The notes below the pieces were generated by a model, which was not told where the DNA came from, ran no database searches, and saw nothing but the letters and a program-made list of their open reading frames with translations. From Firmicutes bacterium CAG:345 (lineage in GTDB: Bacteria > Bacillota_I > Bacilli_A > RFN20 > CAG-288): a stretch of 30,296 bases of DNA. The DNA is taken from assembly GCA_000433315.1 (NCBI GenBank), contig FR893363.1, positions 1-30,296 on the forward strand. Reading direction: 5' to 3'. The first letter of the stretch is position 1. Each line of letters begins with the position of its first letter. Shown here piece after piece: positions 1 to 7,965 of the stretch. The position numbers and the translations under genes were made by a program.

Positions 1-1248
1 GGCGGGAATGCCGAGTTTGCTTTGCTTGATACTTCCGCGCTTCACTACTATTCCGCAGTAAACGTAAAAATGCCTTGCAATCAGCTTGGCGATACGTTTG
101 AAATGCAGTTGCTCACCGAAAGCGTTTTGGACGAAACGCGCTATAAAGAAACGGTAGAAGAAATTTTTGAGTATTACGTACAAAAAGATTTTGCCGACGA
201 CGTTGCAAAAGTGGTTTTATTTACGGTCGCCGCGATGAAAGACTCTTCGTATTTTGGTAGAACTATTAGGGCGCTGTTTGAAAATACAAAAACTGTTGAT
301 GAAAAGATAGAAGTTGTATTAAAACTGAATAACGCCTTTACCAAGAATGTCGAGTGGCAAAACTATTTTGTATCGACGGCAAAAGAATTGTTTGAAGAAA
401 GCGCAAGTGAAATAAAAATCGATAATGCGATTTATAAATCGTCGGTGTTGAATCCGCTCAGAAAAGCACTTAGGATAAACGACTTTGAATACGTTTCCGC
501 CTTTGCAAAAGAAATGAAACAAACGGAAGACGACGATATTGTTTATGAAGCGCTTTTAAGTGCAGGTTTTACCGTTGACGCCGTTTTAAGCGTTGTTAAC
601 GTGGTTGCGGATTTTGCCGAGAAAGTTGTAAACAACGAAGAAATTTACTCGGATTCCGATCTCGGCAACGCTTTTAATAACGTTAAACGGAATTTGTGGA
701 AACTGAACAATATGCTCGGTGTAGAGAGCCTTTCGGAGTATACGCTTAAAGACGATTATAACGAAGATGAATTTTTCAATGCTTACGCCACGCTTAATTC
801 GGAGTTGAAATCGGTGACAAAATACGAGAAATATGCGCCTAAATCCTATGCCGCAATCAGAAAGTTTATAGAGATTTACGAGCCGATTCACGATTTGTTG
901 TCTATTGAGCGCAGCGCGTCTTCTCATCCCGAAAAAATTACTAAAAAATACGTTGACGAGCAGATTGCACGCGGCAAATATAAAGACGTAATTTGCGATT
1001 TATTCGTAAAACTGCAATACGATTTAAGAGATATGCTTAACGCCGAACCTATGACGTCTGCACACGATTTACTCGTTATGGCAAAAGATAAAGGCATTCT
1101 CGACGGCAAGCAAGAATCCGCATTACATAAACTTCGTATGTGCAGAAACGGATTGCAACATCCGGAAAAGTCGCAAATACGTTTCTATAAAGAAACGATT
1201 GAAATTTGGCGCGATATAGTATTTTCAGTAAAGGGGGAACGCAAATGA
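1..1248 (+). CDS. Partial protein of unknown family with C-terminal HEPN-like Rx4H motif
   Basis: The frame is open from base 1, so the true start lies outside the window; about 415 residues are visible. Most of the protein is acidic and helical and I do not recognise it. The last 60 or so residues carry RNGLQH (arginine codon at 1144, histidine codon at 1159) inside a helical stretch, which fits the Rx4-6H motif of HEPN domains, many of which are RNases or RNA-binding modules in toxin and phage-defence systems. The stop overlaps the next start in an ATGA junction, so this gene is translationally coupled to the coiled-coil gene and presumably works with the AAA+ ATPase and radical SAM genes. 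Base composition is clearly richer in G+C than the sequence right of 5030. The HEPN call rests on one short motif and context; a catalytically inactive helical scaffold is equally possible. Confidence 0.75.
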   Translation, partial: GGNAEFALLDTSALHYYSAVNVKMPCNQLGDTFEMQLLTESVLDETRYKETVEEIFEYYVQKDFADDVAKVVLFTVAAMKDSSYFGRTIRALFENTKTVDEKIEVVLKLNNAFTKNVEWQNYFVSTAKELFEESASEIKIDNAIYKSSVLNPLRKALRINDFEYVSAFAKEMKQTEDDDIVYEALLSAGFTVDAVLSVVNVVADFAEKVVNNEEIYSDSDLGNAFNNVKRNLWKLNNMLGVESLSEYTLKDDYNEDEFFNAYATLNSELKSVTKYEKYAPKSYAAIRKFIEIYEPIHDLLSIERSASSHPEKITKKYVDEQIARGKYKDVICDLFVKLQYDLRDMLNAEPMTSAHDLLVMAKDKGILDGKQESALHKLRMCRNGLQHPEKSQIRFYKETIEIWRDIVFSVKGERK

Positions 1249-2330
1249 GCCATCAGGTACAAATAGACTACGAGGCGATAGCGATAAGATGCGAAAGCAT
1301 TTGCGAAGTTGACGAAAAGCAGATCGCCGAACTCGATCAGATACTTTCTGGCATAGAAAACGGCTCGCAAAGCTTACAGAATAGTCAGACGGCGGCATTA
1401 CAACAATTGATTGTAGAAGAACGAGATTCTCTCGCTGGAAAAATCGAAAACTTAAAAGCGCAGGCAAAAGAAGTAGCGAAAAAAGGTGTTGTAAGCGGTG
1501 ATAGCGACAGATTAAGACTGAATTCTGCCGATAACGTGGATAAAGCGGCGCAAGAGTTGCAAAATCAAGTAAACGAGTTAGCTGCTAAGAGATTAGTCGA
1601 AATGCGTGCGCTTTATCAAGGTTTACTTGAAAGCAGTATCGAAGAAAATCAAAAAAGATTGAGAAAAAAAGCAAACGGAGTCGTTACAATCCCCGCCGAG
1701 ATCCAAAAGCTTCTCGATTCCATTCAGGACGAAACGGAAAGGCAGTTTGCTTACTTTGCATATTTGAAAAACGATACGCTTTCGGGCGATGATCTAATCA
1801 GAGCGGGCAGAGAACTCAAAAACGAAACTTATGAATCGCGTATCGAAAAAGAGCGTGAAAAGATTCGCCGCGAACTTGAAGCCGCACGACTTGAAAAGAC
1901 TATCATCGATAAAGTCGTAACCGAGAACAAAACGCTTTCCGAAATAAGATCGGTGGCAACAGAAGAAATCGTAGGCGAAAAAATCCGTCAGAAGTCGTTG
2001 AAAATCATAATGTCGGCGATAACCGCCCGCGGATTTATCGTGGATAAAAAGAATATAAAAATCAAACGCGACACAAACGAAGTGATTTTGGTCGGGCTGA
2101 AAGCAAGCGGCGAAAAGGCGGAATTCCACGTGTTTCTGGACGGTAAATTTATTTACGACTTCCGTGGATACGAAGGACAGGCGTGCCAAAAGGATATACA
2201 GCCTTTTCTGAACGATTTAGAAGAAGTTTATGGTTTACACGTTACCAAAACGCAGGAAATATGGAGCAATCCCGATAAAATATCGTCAATGAAGTACCAA
2301 ACGGTAAAAACGAACACAAATAAGAGGTGA
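1245..2330 (+). CDS. Coiled-coil protein with C-terminal alpha/beta domain, unknown function
   Basis: The start chosen is the ATG at 1245, preceded by an AAGGGGG ribosome binding site and overlapping the upstream stop as ATGA; an earlier in-frame start at 1206 lies inside the previous gene. The 361-residue product is rich in Glu, Lys, Gln and Arg with heptad-like stretches (roughly residues 40-80, 90-150 and 195-245), suggesting long coiled coils. Roughly residues 250-345 look like a compact alpha/beta domain with alternating hydrophobic strands. There is no signal peptide or membrane segment. Sitting between the HEPN-tailed protein and the AAA+ ATPase, it may be an adaptor, scaffold or substrate of the ATPase; that is inference from context only. 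No family was recognised. Confidence 0.8.
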   Translation: MSHQVQIDYEAIAIRCESICEVDEKQIAELDQILSGIENGSQSLQNSQTAALQQLIVEERDSLAGKIENLKAQAKEVAKKGVVSGDSDRLRLNSADNVDKAAQELQNQVNELAAKRLVEMRALYQGLLESSIEENQKRLRKKANGVVTIPAEIQKLLDSIQDETERQFAYFAYLKNDTLSGDDLIRAGRELKNETYESRIEKEREKIRRELEAARLEKTIIDKVVTENKTLSEIRSVATEEIVGEKIRQKSLKIIMSAITARGFIVDKKNIKIKRDTNEVILVGLKASGEKAEFHVFLDGKFIYDFRGYEGQACQKDIQPFLNDLEEVYGLHVTKTQEIWSNPDKISSMKYQTVKTNTNKR

Positions 2331-2335
2331 AAATA

Positions 2336-4174
2336 ATGGCATTACAAACAACGTTTAACAGGTTAAAACGCGAAGTCGGTATAAAGAGATGCGTAATACT
2401 CGATGGCAACGTCGGCGACGTGTATCTTAACGACAAAAAGCAAATCGTCGATTTGAAACAATATCTTACGTATATGCTCAAAGGTATGGAATACGACGAC
2501 GTTTTGTATTGGGATCGTATCGACGGCATAGACGGAGACGTTTCAAGGCTTTCCGTAATCGATGAAGTCGAAGTTGAAGGCGACGCTTATCCCTTTGATG
2601 ATGACGAAGAAAATCAACCGCAAGCGGAAGAAAAAACGGGAAGCGGTCAGTTCAAAGAACCCGCTGAGATTTTCAATATCGTATTCAAAAACTTGAAGAA
2701 GCCTAACAGAAAAACTGCTTTCGTGCTGAATTGGGCGGATTATCTCTTTTCAAGCGGCGGACAATTACCGCCCGACGAGAGAAAACTTATCACAATGCTC
2801 GGGAAAGCGATAAAAGACAAAAAAACGGAATATTTGTCCGCCGAAGTAAACGAAAGCACGGTTATTCTCATTACGAGCAAACTTGCAATGTTTCCAATTT
2901 CTTTCTATCAGGGCAACCCTGAAGTCGCTTGTCTTACTCTTTCAAAACCCGACAGAGAAGAACGCGCTAAAATGATGGAAAAAATCGAGAGCGGATTTGA
3001 CGTAAAACTTAAACCCGGCGAAACGCTCTTGACTTCGGATAAATTTAACGAATACGTCGATATGCTTGACGATTTTACCAACCGTGAAATCGTTCAGATG
3101 GCACGCCTTTCGAGAAAAGAAGGCAAAATGCCGTTCGAGCAGTTGTACTTGCTGTTTAAGTACGGCGAAAAAGACAATCCTTGGGAAAAACTCGATTATA
3201 AATCGGTTAAAAACATCAAAAAGATTTTAAGCGAACGTGTAGTCGGTCAGGAAGAGGCTATCGAAAAGATTGAAAAAGTCGTTGTTAAGGCTTATATGGG
3301 ACTGACGGGAATACATAAATCGTCTTCTCGTTCCGCTCCGAAAGGCGTGCTGTTCTTTGTCGGACCTACTGGCGTAGGTAAAACCGAACTTTCAAAGGCG
3401 CTTGCAAAATTCCTTTTCGGCGACGAACAGGCTTGTATCCGCTTCGATATGTCGGAATATGCGCAGGAAAACAGCGATCAGAAACTTATCGGCGCGCCTC
3501 CGGGATACGTCGGTTATGAAGAAGGCGGGCAACTTACCAACGCCGTAAAAGAAAAACCGTTCAGTATAATTTTGTTTGACGAAATCGAAAAAGCGGCAAA
3601 ACCTAATCCGAGAATTCTAGATATTTTTCTGCAAATTCTCGAAGATGGCAGACTTACCGACAGCAAAGGCGAAACGGTTTATTTCAGCGAAAGCGTAATT
3701 ATCTTTACGTCTAACCTCGGAGCGTCCGAAGTGTCGTCTAACGGTTCTAATGAAGAAGTGGCGGAAGAGTTTATAAAAATCGTTAAAAACTACTTCGATA
3801 ACGAAATCAAACGTCCCGAAATTCTCGGTCGTATCGGTTACAGCAATATCGTTCCGTTCAACTTTATTAAAGACAGGGAGTTCAGCGTAAAAATCGCGAA
3901 ATCGAAACTTCGTCCCGTTCAGAAAGCAATATCAGAAAAATATCGTATCGACCTTGAATTTGAAGACGAACTTAAATTTATAGATTACGTTCTCGGCGGA
4001 GCGGACAGCAGTAAAGGCGGTCGAGATATTCTTAACGCAATCAACGATAAATTGCTTGACGAACTTGCTATGTTTATGTTTGAGAATAAAGAAGAATTGC
4101 CGTCGATGAAAGGCTCGAAAATCGTAGTAAAAACAACGAAAAATGGGCTTGAATTTGATTTTGACAATGATTAA
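2336..4174 (+). CDS. Clp/Hsp100-type AAA+ ATPase with degenerate first AAA module
   Basis: The start is the ATG at 2336, preceded by AGAGGTG with 6-nt spacing; an in-frame GTG at 2327 falls inside the binding site. The 612-residue product has an N-terminal half resembling an AAA module without a P-loop: a Walker B-like strand (AFVLNWADYLF) and a sensor 1-like strand (VILITS), with an acidic insert around residues 80-105. The second half is a full ClpB/ClpA D2-type module: Walker A GPTGVGKT (about 343-350), aromatic pore loop GYVGY, Walker B with D415 and E416, sensor 1 TSNLG and a GGRD sensor 2. The Clp N-domain is missing, as is any IGF/IGL-type ClpP-binding loop, so it is probably a ClpP-independent unfoldase or remodelling ATPase. 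It overlaps the radical SAM gene by 8 bp, which suggests obligate co-expression. Confidence 0.93.
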   Translation: MALQTTFNRLKREVGIKRCVILDGNVGDVYLNDKKQIVDLKQYLTYMLKGMEYDDVLYWDRIDGIDGDVSRLSVIDEVEVEGDAYPFDDDEENQPQAEEKTGSGQFKEPAEIFNIVFKNLKKPNRKTAFVLNWADYLFSSGGQLPPDERKLITMLGKAIKDKKTEYLSAEVNESTVILITSKLAMFPISFYQGNPEVACLTLSKPDREERAKMMEKIESGFDVKLKPGETLLTSDKFNEYVDMLDDFTNREIVQMARLSRKEGKMPFEQLYLLFKYGEKDNPWEKLDYKSVKNIKKILSERVVGQEEAIEKIEKVVVKAYMGLTGIHKSSSRSAPKGVLFFVGPTGVGKTELSKALAKFLFGDEQACIRFDMSEYAQENSDQKLIGAPPGYVGYEEGGQLTNAVKEKPFSIILFDEIEKAAKPNPRILDIFLQILEDGRLTDSKGETVYFSESVIIFTSNLGASEVSSNGSNEEVAEEFIKIVKNYFDNEIKRPEILGRIGYSNIVPFNFIKDREFSVKIAKSKLRPVQKAISEKYRIDLEFEDELKFIDYVLGGADSSKGGRDILNAINDKLLDELAMFMFENKEELPSMKGSKIVVKTTKNGLEFDFDND

Positions 4175-4712
4175 GTTCAACGTTGCGAGTATAAACCGTT
4201 GTACGGAAACGGAAGGTCCGCACAAAAGATTATGTATATGGTTTCAGGGTTGCGATATTCATTGCAACGAGTGTTGTAACCCTGATTATCAGCCGTTTAT
4301 TGCGCGCCATATTATGTCGATCGACGATATTATTTCGGTAATTAAAAAGTCGATTGACGAATTTGGTATCGAAGGTGTAACGTATTCCGGGGGTGAGCCG
4401 ACTTGTCAGCAGAATCTTCCAAGTTTAACCGACGAAATAAAGAAACTCGGACTTGGAATTATATCGTTTACGGGCAGAAAATACGAAGAGGTTTCAGACT
4501 TGCTTGCCGGCATAGACCTTGTGCTTGATGGCGCATATGTTTTGGAAGAAAAAGAAACAAAACGTAGGTTACTCGGCTCGGTAAATCAACGCATTTTGTG
4601 TTTAACAGATAGATACAAAAACGATGTTTCTTGGTTCGATACGGATAAAAATGGTAAATCCGTAGAAGTGAATTTGTCGGGCAAAATTGTATTCAATGGA
4701 GATAAAATCTGA
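4167..4712 (+). CDS. NrdG-like radical SAM activase-type protein
   Basis: The ATG at 4167 overlaps the AAA+ gene by 8 bp and places the conserved core at the usual distance from the N-terminus; an earlier in-frame ATG at 4143 lies deeper inside the ATPase gene. The 181-residue protein has the radical SAM cluster motif Cx3Cx2C (C29, C33, C36), which binds a [4Fe-4S] cluster and S-adenosylmethionine, followed by an SGGEP motif (G75, G76, E77). Length and layout match the short activase class exemplified by NrdG, the activating enzyme of anaerobic ribonucleotide reductase. No glycyl-radical partner (NrdD or PflB type) is present in the visible cluster, so the substrate is unknown and may be one of the neighbouring proteins. 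The next gene begins inside its stop codon (TGATG). Confidence 0.88.
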   Translation: MIKFNVASINRCTETEGPHKRLCIWFQGCDIHCNECCNPDYQPFIARHIMSIDDIISVIKKSIDEFGIEGVTYSGGEPTCQQNLPSLTDEIKKLGLGIISFTGRKYEEVSDLLAGIDLVLDGAYVLEEKETKRRLLGSVNQRILCLTDRYKNDVSWFDTDKNGKSVEVNLSGKIVFNGDKI

Positions 4713-5017
4713 TGGATAGAGTTGTTGTATATCAAAAAATGTGCGAACTTGAAGTTAAAATACGTTATCATTTTAACGATATTGCGTGGCTTTCAAAGGC
4801 GACGAAGTCGGAAAAAATAGAAGTTTCCGGAGAAGGAAAGAATCATAGCGAATACACTAACGACGGGCTTGCAACAATCGGAGATACCGTGTTGAAATCT
4901 GTTATTGCCGATTATCTCTATCGGAAAGGAATAACTACAAAAGGTGAGATTACGCGGATAAAAAGTAAACTTGAAAACAATGAAGTTATACTTTATGTAA
5001 AAATGCTTGCATATTAA
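4712..5017 (+). pseudogene. RNase III-like protein, truncated at C-terminus
   Basis: The 101-residue ORF is coupled to the radical SAM gene through a TGATG overlap. Residues about 47-90 resemble the RNase III signature helix and the following segment: NDGLATIGDTVL lines up with the family's NERLEFLGDAVL, and KGEITRIKSKL with the next helix. The conserved Asp of the signature is kept, but the signature glutamates appear replaced by Asp and Ala. The second half of the catalytic domain, which carries the other metal-binding acidic residues, is absent, as is any dsRNA-binding domain. The ORF ends just where base composition changes, so I read it as a gene cut by recombination or by an assembly join. 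Alternatively it is a short RNase III-related accessory protein. Activity as it stands is unlikely. Confidence 0.65.
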
Positions 5018-5241
5018 AAGTTAAAGTTCCAATGATGTTTATACAAGAAGGTGATAATTTTAATTCATTTGAAAATGATATTAAAAAAGATAATAAAATT
5101 AGTGCTTCTGTTCAATTGTCAAAAATTTATCTCAATAAAATTTTAGATGATTACGATACTTTAATAGATACCTTTATTCAAAATAAGGATAATATGTCAT
5201 CGGAAATGATAATCTCTTATTTAGAACAATACGAAGGATAA
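4984..5241 (+). pseudogene. 3' remnant of an unidentified AT-rich gene
   Basis: This frame opens after a TGA at 4981-4983 and runs to the TAA at 5241. The first ATG (5032) has no convincing ribosome binding site, while the frame continues upstream across the composition boundary. About 69 residues follow that ATG, starting with hydrophobic MMFIQEG and continuing as a helical acidic segment. It looks like the tail of a larger gene whose 5' part was lost when the G+C-richer block to the left was joined here. I do not recognise the family. A short independent gene cannot be excluded. Confidence 0.4.
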
Positions 5242-5309
5242 GTAATAATTTTTTATAAACCTACATTATTTAAGAAGTTTTGTTTAAAATATATGTGTAG
5301 GAGCGTATT

Positions 5310-6281
5310 ATGTGTACAGCTATTAATTTTAAAACAAAAAACATGTATTTTGGACGAACACTTGATTATGAATTTTCTTATGGAGAGAAAATAACAATAA
5401 CGCCGAGAGAGTATGAATTTAAATTCAGACATCTCGGCGTTAATTCTAATCACTATGCTATTATTGGAATGGCTCATGTTTTTGAAGACTATCCTTTATA
5501 TTATGAAGCGGCTAATGAAAAAGGATTAGCTGTTGCGGGATTGAATTTTGTCGGCAATGCTTATTATAGGAAACCTTCTTTGAAAAAGAATAATGTGGCA
5601 CAATATGAATTAATACCATGGATTCTAGCTAATTTTTCCTCGGTTGCTGAAGTTAAAAAAGCTTTGAAAAATATCAATATCACCGATGATGAAGTGAATG
5701 AAAAATTTAAATGTGCTTCTTTGCATTGGTTGATTTCTGATCTGAATGAAGCGATAGTTGTGGAATCTACTTCAAAGGGAATTAAAGTCTATGATAATAA
5801 AGTCGGTGTTTTAACAAATAATCCGCAATTTGAATATCAGATGTTTAATTTGAATAACTACCGAAATTTATCTATTTGTGATCCGGCTAATAGTTTTAGC
5901 GAAAAGATAGATTTAAATAGATACAGTCGTGGAATGGGTGGAATTGGTTTGCCTGGTGATTTATCCTCGATGTCCCGTTTTGTCAGAGTGGCTTTTCATA
6001 AGTTGAATTCAAAATGTAATGATGATGAAATTTCTAGTGTCAATCAGTTTTTTCATATTATGAATTCTGTTTCACAGACAAGAGGATTATGTGCGGTTAA
6101 TGATAATTATGAAATAACAATCTATACTTCTTGTATCAATTTAAATGAAGGAAAGTATTACTATACCACTTATAATAACCATCAGATCAATATGGTTGAT
6201 CTTCATAAAGTTGATCTTGATCAAAAGGATTTAGTAACCTTTAAATTTCTTGATGAAGAAAATATCAATATAGAAAATTAA
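5310..6281 (+). CDS. bsh: Choloylglycine hydrolase (bile salt hydrolase)
   Basis: The 323-residue protein belongs to the Ntn-hydrolase choloylglycine hydrolase family, which cleaves glycine or taurine from conjugated bile salts. Expected catalytic residues are visible: nucleophile Cys2 directly after the start Met, Arg16 and Asp19 in GRTLD, Asn79 in AGLNF, Asn170 in GVLTNN and Arg223 in SRFVR. The pattern GIGLPGDLSSMSRF and the overall length match bile salt hydrolases such as the Clostridium perfringens enzyme more than penicillin V acylases, though acylase activity cannot be ruled out. There is no signal peptide, consistent with a cytoplasmic enzyme matured by removal of Met1. A good AGGAG site precedes the ATG. 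It is the first recognisable intact gene right of the composition boundary and points to a vertebrate gut habitat. Confidence 0.95.
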   Translation: MCTAINFKTKNMYFGRTLDYEFSYGEKITITPREYEFKFRHLGVNSNHYAIIGMAHVFEDYPLYYEAANEKGLAVAGLNFVGNAYYRKPSLKKNNVAQYELIPWILANFSSVAEVKKALKNINITDDEVNEKFKCASLHWLISDLNEAIVVESTSKGIKVYDNKVGVLTNNPQFEYQMFNLNNYRNLSICDPANSFSEKIDLNRYSRGMGGIGLPGDLSSMSRFVRVAFHKLNSKCNDDEISSVNQFFHIMNSVSQTRGLCAVNDNYEITIYTSCINLNEGKYYYTTYNNHQINMVDLHKVDLDQKDLVTFKFLDEENINIEN

Positions 6282-6346
6282 GCCTTTGTTTTTATTTAAA
6301 ACATTTATTTTTTATGTTACATTAATAAAAGAAAGGTTATTAAATC

Positions 6347-7126
6347 ATGGAGATTATTGCTCGCAGATTATTTTCGCCAATATATATTTATTTTGATATT
6401 GCTTTTTTGGTGTTGTTTTTAGGTTTGCTCATCTATAAGAAAAAATATATGACAGTTGTTGTAGGATTATTAGCGGGAGTTTTATATTTTTTGGTTGATT
6501 ATGGAATATTTCATCTTCTTTTACATACGAGAACAATTCCTGAAGGACATAGTTTATTTTGGGTTTTGCTCTGGATGTCATTAAGTTATGGGTTTACTAA
6601 TTTTACATGGATTTGGTTATGGATATCTAAAGATAAAAATCTTTTTGCATGGTCTTTTTTAATTGTCTTGTGGTGGTTTTGTTGCCCACTTTTAACTAAA
6701 TTAGTTCCCGGATATAGCGATAATATGATAGTTATTCAAAGAACTACGGGTGAATATCATTCATATATGGCTTTGATTTTAGCTGTTGGATATTTAGGTG
6801 TTATAATTTTCAATTTAATTCAAAAAGAAAAGAAGAATAAAATTGATATCCCATGGATATTAGCCATTGGAATTCTAGTACAATTATCATGGGAATTAGC
6901 TTTATTAATCGGCAATATTCGTTCGGCTGGAATGGATTTTGAAAATAAATTGCAGACACTTTGTATAAATTCACTTTTAGAAACCAATTTAGGAATGCCA
7001 TATATTTATGCAATATTCATCGCTTATAATTCGCGTTTTACTGAACAGCTCAAAAAAAGAGAAAATACTTTAACATTTATGCAAAGTCTTAATGAAATCA
7101 ATGGCTTGAGTTTAAAAAATCATTGA
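6347..7126 (+). CDS. Seven-helix membrane protein, unknown function
   Basis: The 259-residue protein has about seven hydrophobic segments (roughly residues 12-30, 35-58, 68-92, 99-116, 137-156, 166-188 and 203-224), with Lys/Arg-rich connecting loops on what would be the cytoplasmic side. No signal peptide and no recognisable transporter motif were found. An AGAAAGG site precedes the ATG. The next gene starts 12 bp after its stop, so it is probably co-transcribed with the PHP phosphoesterase and the short-chain dehydrogenase. Closeness to the bile salt hydrolase invites a role in bile or lipid handling, but nothing in the protein itself shows that. Confidence 0.8.
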   Translation: MEIIARRLFSPIYIYFDIAFLVLFLGLLIYKKKYMTVVVGLLAGVLYFLVDYGIFHLLLHTRTIPEGHSLFWVLLWMSLSYGFTNFTWIWLWISKDKNLFAWSFLIVLWWFCCPLLTKLVPGYSDNMIVIQRTTGEYHSYMALILAVGYLGVIIFNLIQKEKKNKIDIPWILAIGILVQLSWELALLIGNIRSAGMDFENKLQTLCINSLLETNLGMPYIYAIFIAYNSRFTEQLKKRENTLTFMQSLNEINGLSLKNH

Positions 7127-7138
7127 AGAAGGTGTCAT

Positions 7139-7957
7139 ATGGAAAAATTAGTTACTAATTATCATACACATACAAAAAGATGTGGACATGCTTATGGAGA
7201 AGATGAAGATTTTGTTTTAAGCGCCATAAAGTATGGCATAAAAGAATTAGGCTTTAGTGATCATATTTCTTTCAAAAATATATCTGCCCCATATATGAGA
7301 CAGGATAGAAGTATGTTATCGGATTATATTTCTTCAATTTCTCATCTGAAAGAAAAATATAAAGATAAAATTAAAATTCATTTGGGCTTTGAAGCTGAAT
7401 ATATTGAAGAGTTCGTTGAAGATTATAAAGACTTATTAAATAATCATTCCATCGAATATTTAATATGTGGCCAACATTGTTTTATAAAAGATAATAAGCA
7501 AGTTTTTTATAACAGTTTTCCGCATGATGAAAAGATGATTGAAAAATATGGAAAAGATGTTGTAAAAGCAATTCAAAGTGGCTTATTTAAATATATTGCT
7601 CATCCGGATCTTTTTATGAATGCTTATCGTGTTTGGGATGATAAAGCTAAAGAAGTATCAAGAAAAATAATTGAGGAAGCTTTGAAGTATAATGTTCCTT
7701 TAGAAATCAATTGCAATGGTATTAGATATCATTATGAAAAACAAAAGGTTAGTGCTTCAGGAAGAGTTTTAGAAAACTATTATCCATGTGTTGAATTTTG
7801 GAAAATGGTTAAAGACTATGGGGCTTTAGGAATTATTGGCGTAGATGCCCATATAGAGAAAGATTTCTTGGATGGCGTTACTGAAGAAGCTTTGTTTTTT
7901 GCTAAACAAAATGGAATTAAGTTGGTTAGTTTTTTAGATATTGAATCAAAGATATGA
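7139..7957 (+). CDS. PHP-domain phosphoesterase, histidinol-phosphatase (HisJ/HisK) type
   Basis: The 272-residue protein has the full set of PHP metal-binding motifs in order: NYHTHTKRCGHA near the N-terminus, SDH (FSDHIS), GFEAE, GQHC, HPDLF and a C-terminal GVDAH. Length and motif layout match the PHP histidinol-phosphate phosphatases, which remove phosphate in histidine biosynthesis using a trinuclear metal site. No other histidine gene is present in the window, so it may act on a different phosphomonoester. Family assignment is firm, substrate is not. It is tightly packed between the 7-TM gene (12 bp) and the dehydrogenase gene (8 bp), suggesting one transcript. Confidence 0.9.
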   Translation: MEKLVTNYHTHTKRCGHAYGEDEDFVLSAIKYGIKELGFSDHISFKNISAPYMRQDRSMLSDYISSISHLKEKYKDKIKIHLGFEAEYIEEFVEDYKDLLNNHSIEYLICGQHCFIKDNKQVFYNSFPHDEKMIEKYGKDVVKAIQSGLFKYIAHPDLFMNAYRVWDDKAKEVSRKIIEEALKYNVPLEINCNGIRYHYEKQKVSASGRVLENYYPCVEFWKMVKDYGALGIIGVDAHIEKDFLDGVTEEALFFAKQNGIKLVSFLDIESKI

Positions 7958-7965
7958 GGTGAAAA

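Noticed and set aside
586..927. Minus-strand open frame of 113 codons opposite the first gene
   Set aside because: It is a shadow of the well-supported plus-strand gene, with a Cys/Arg/Phe-rich composition unlike real proteins here.
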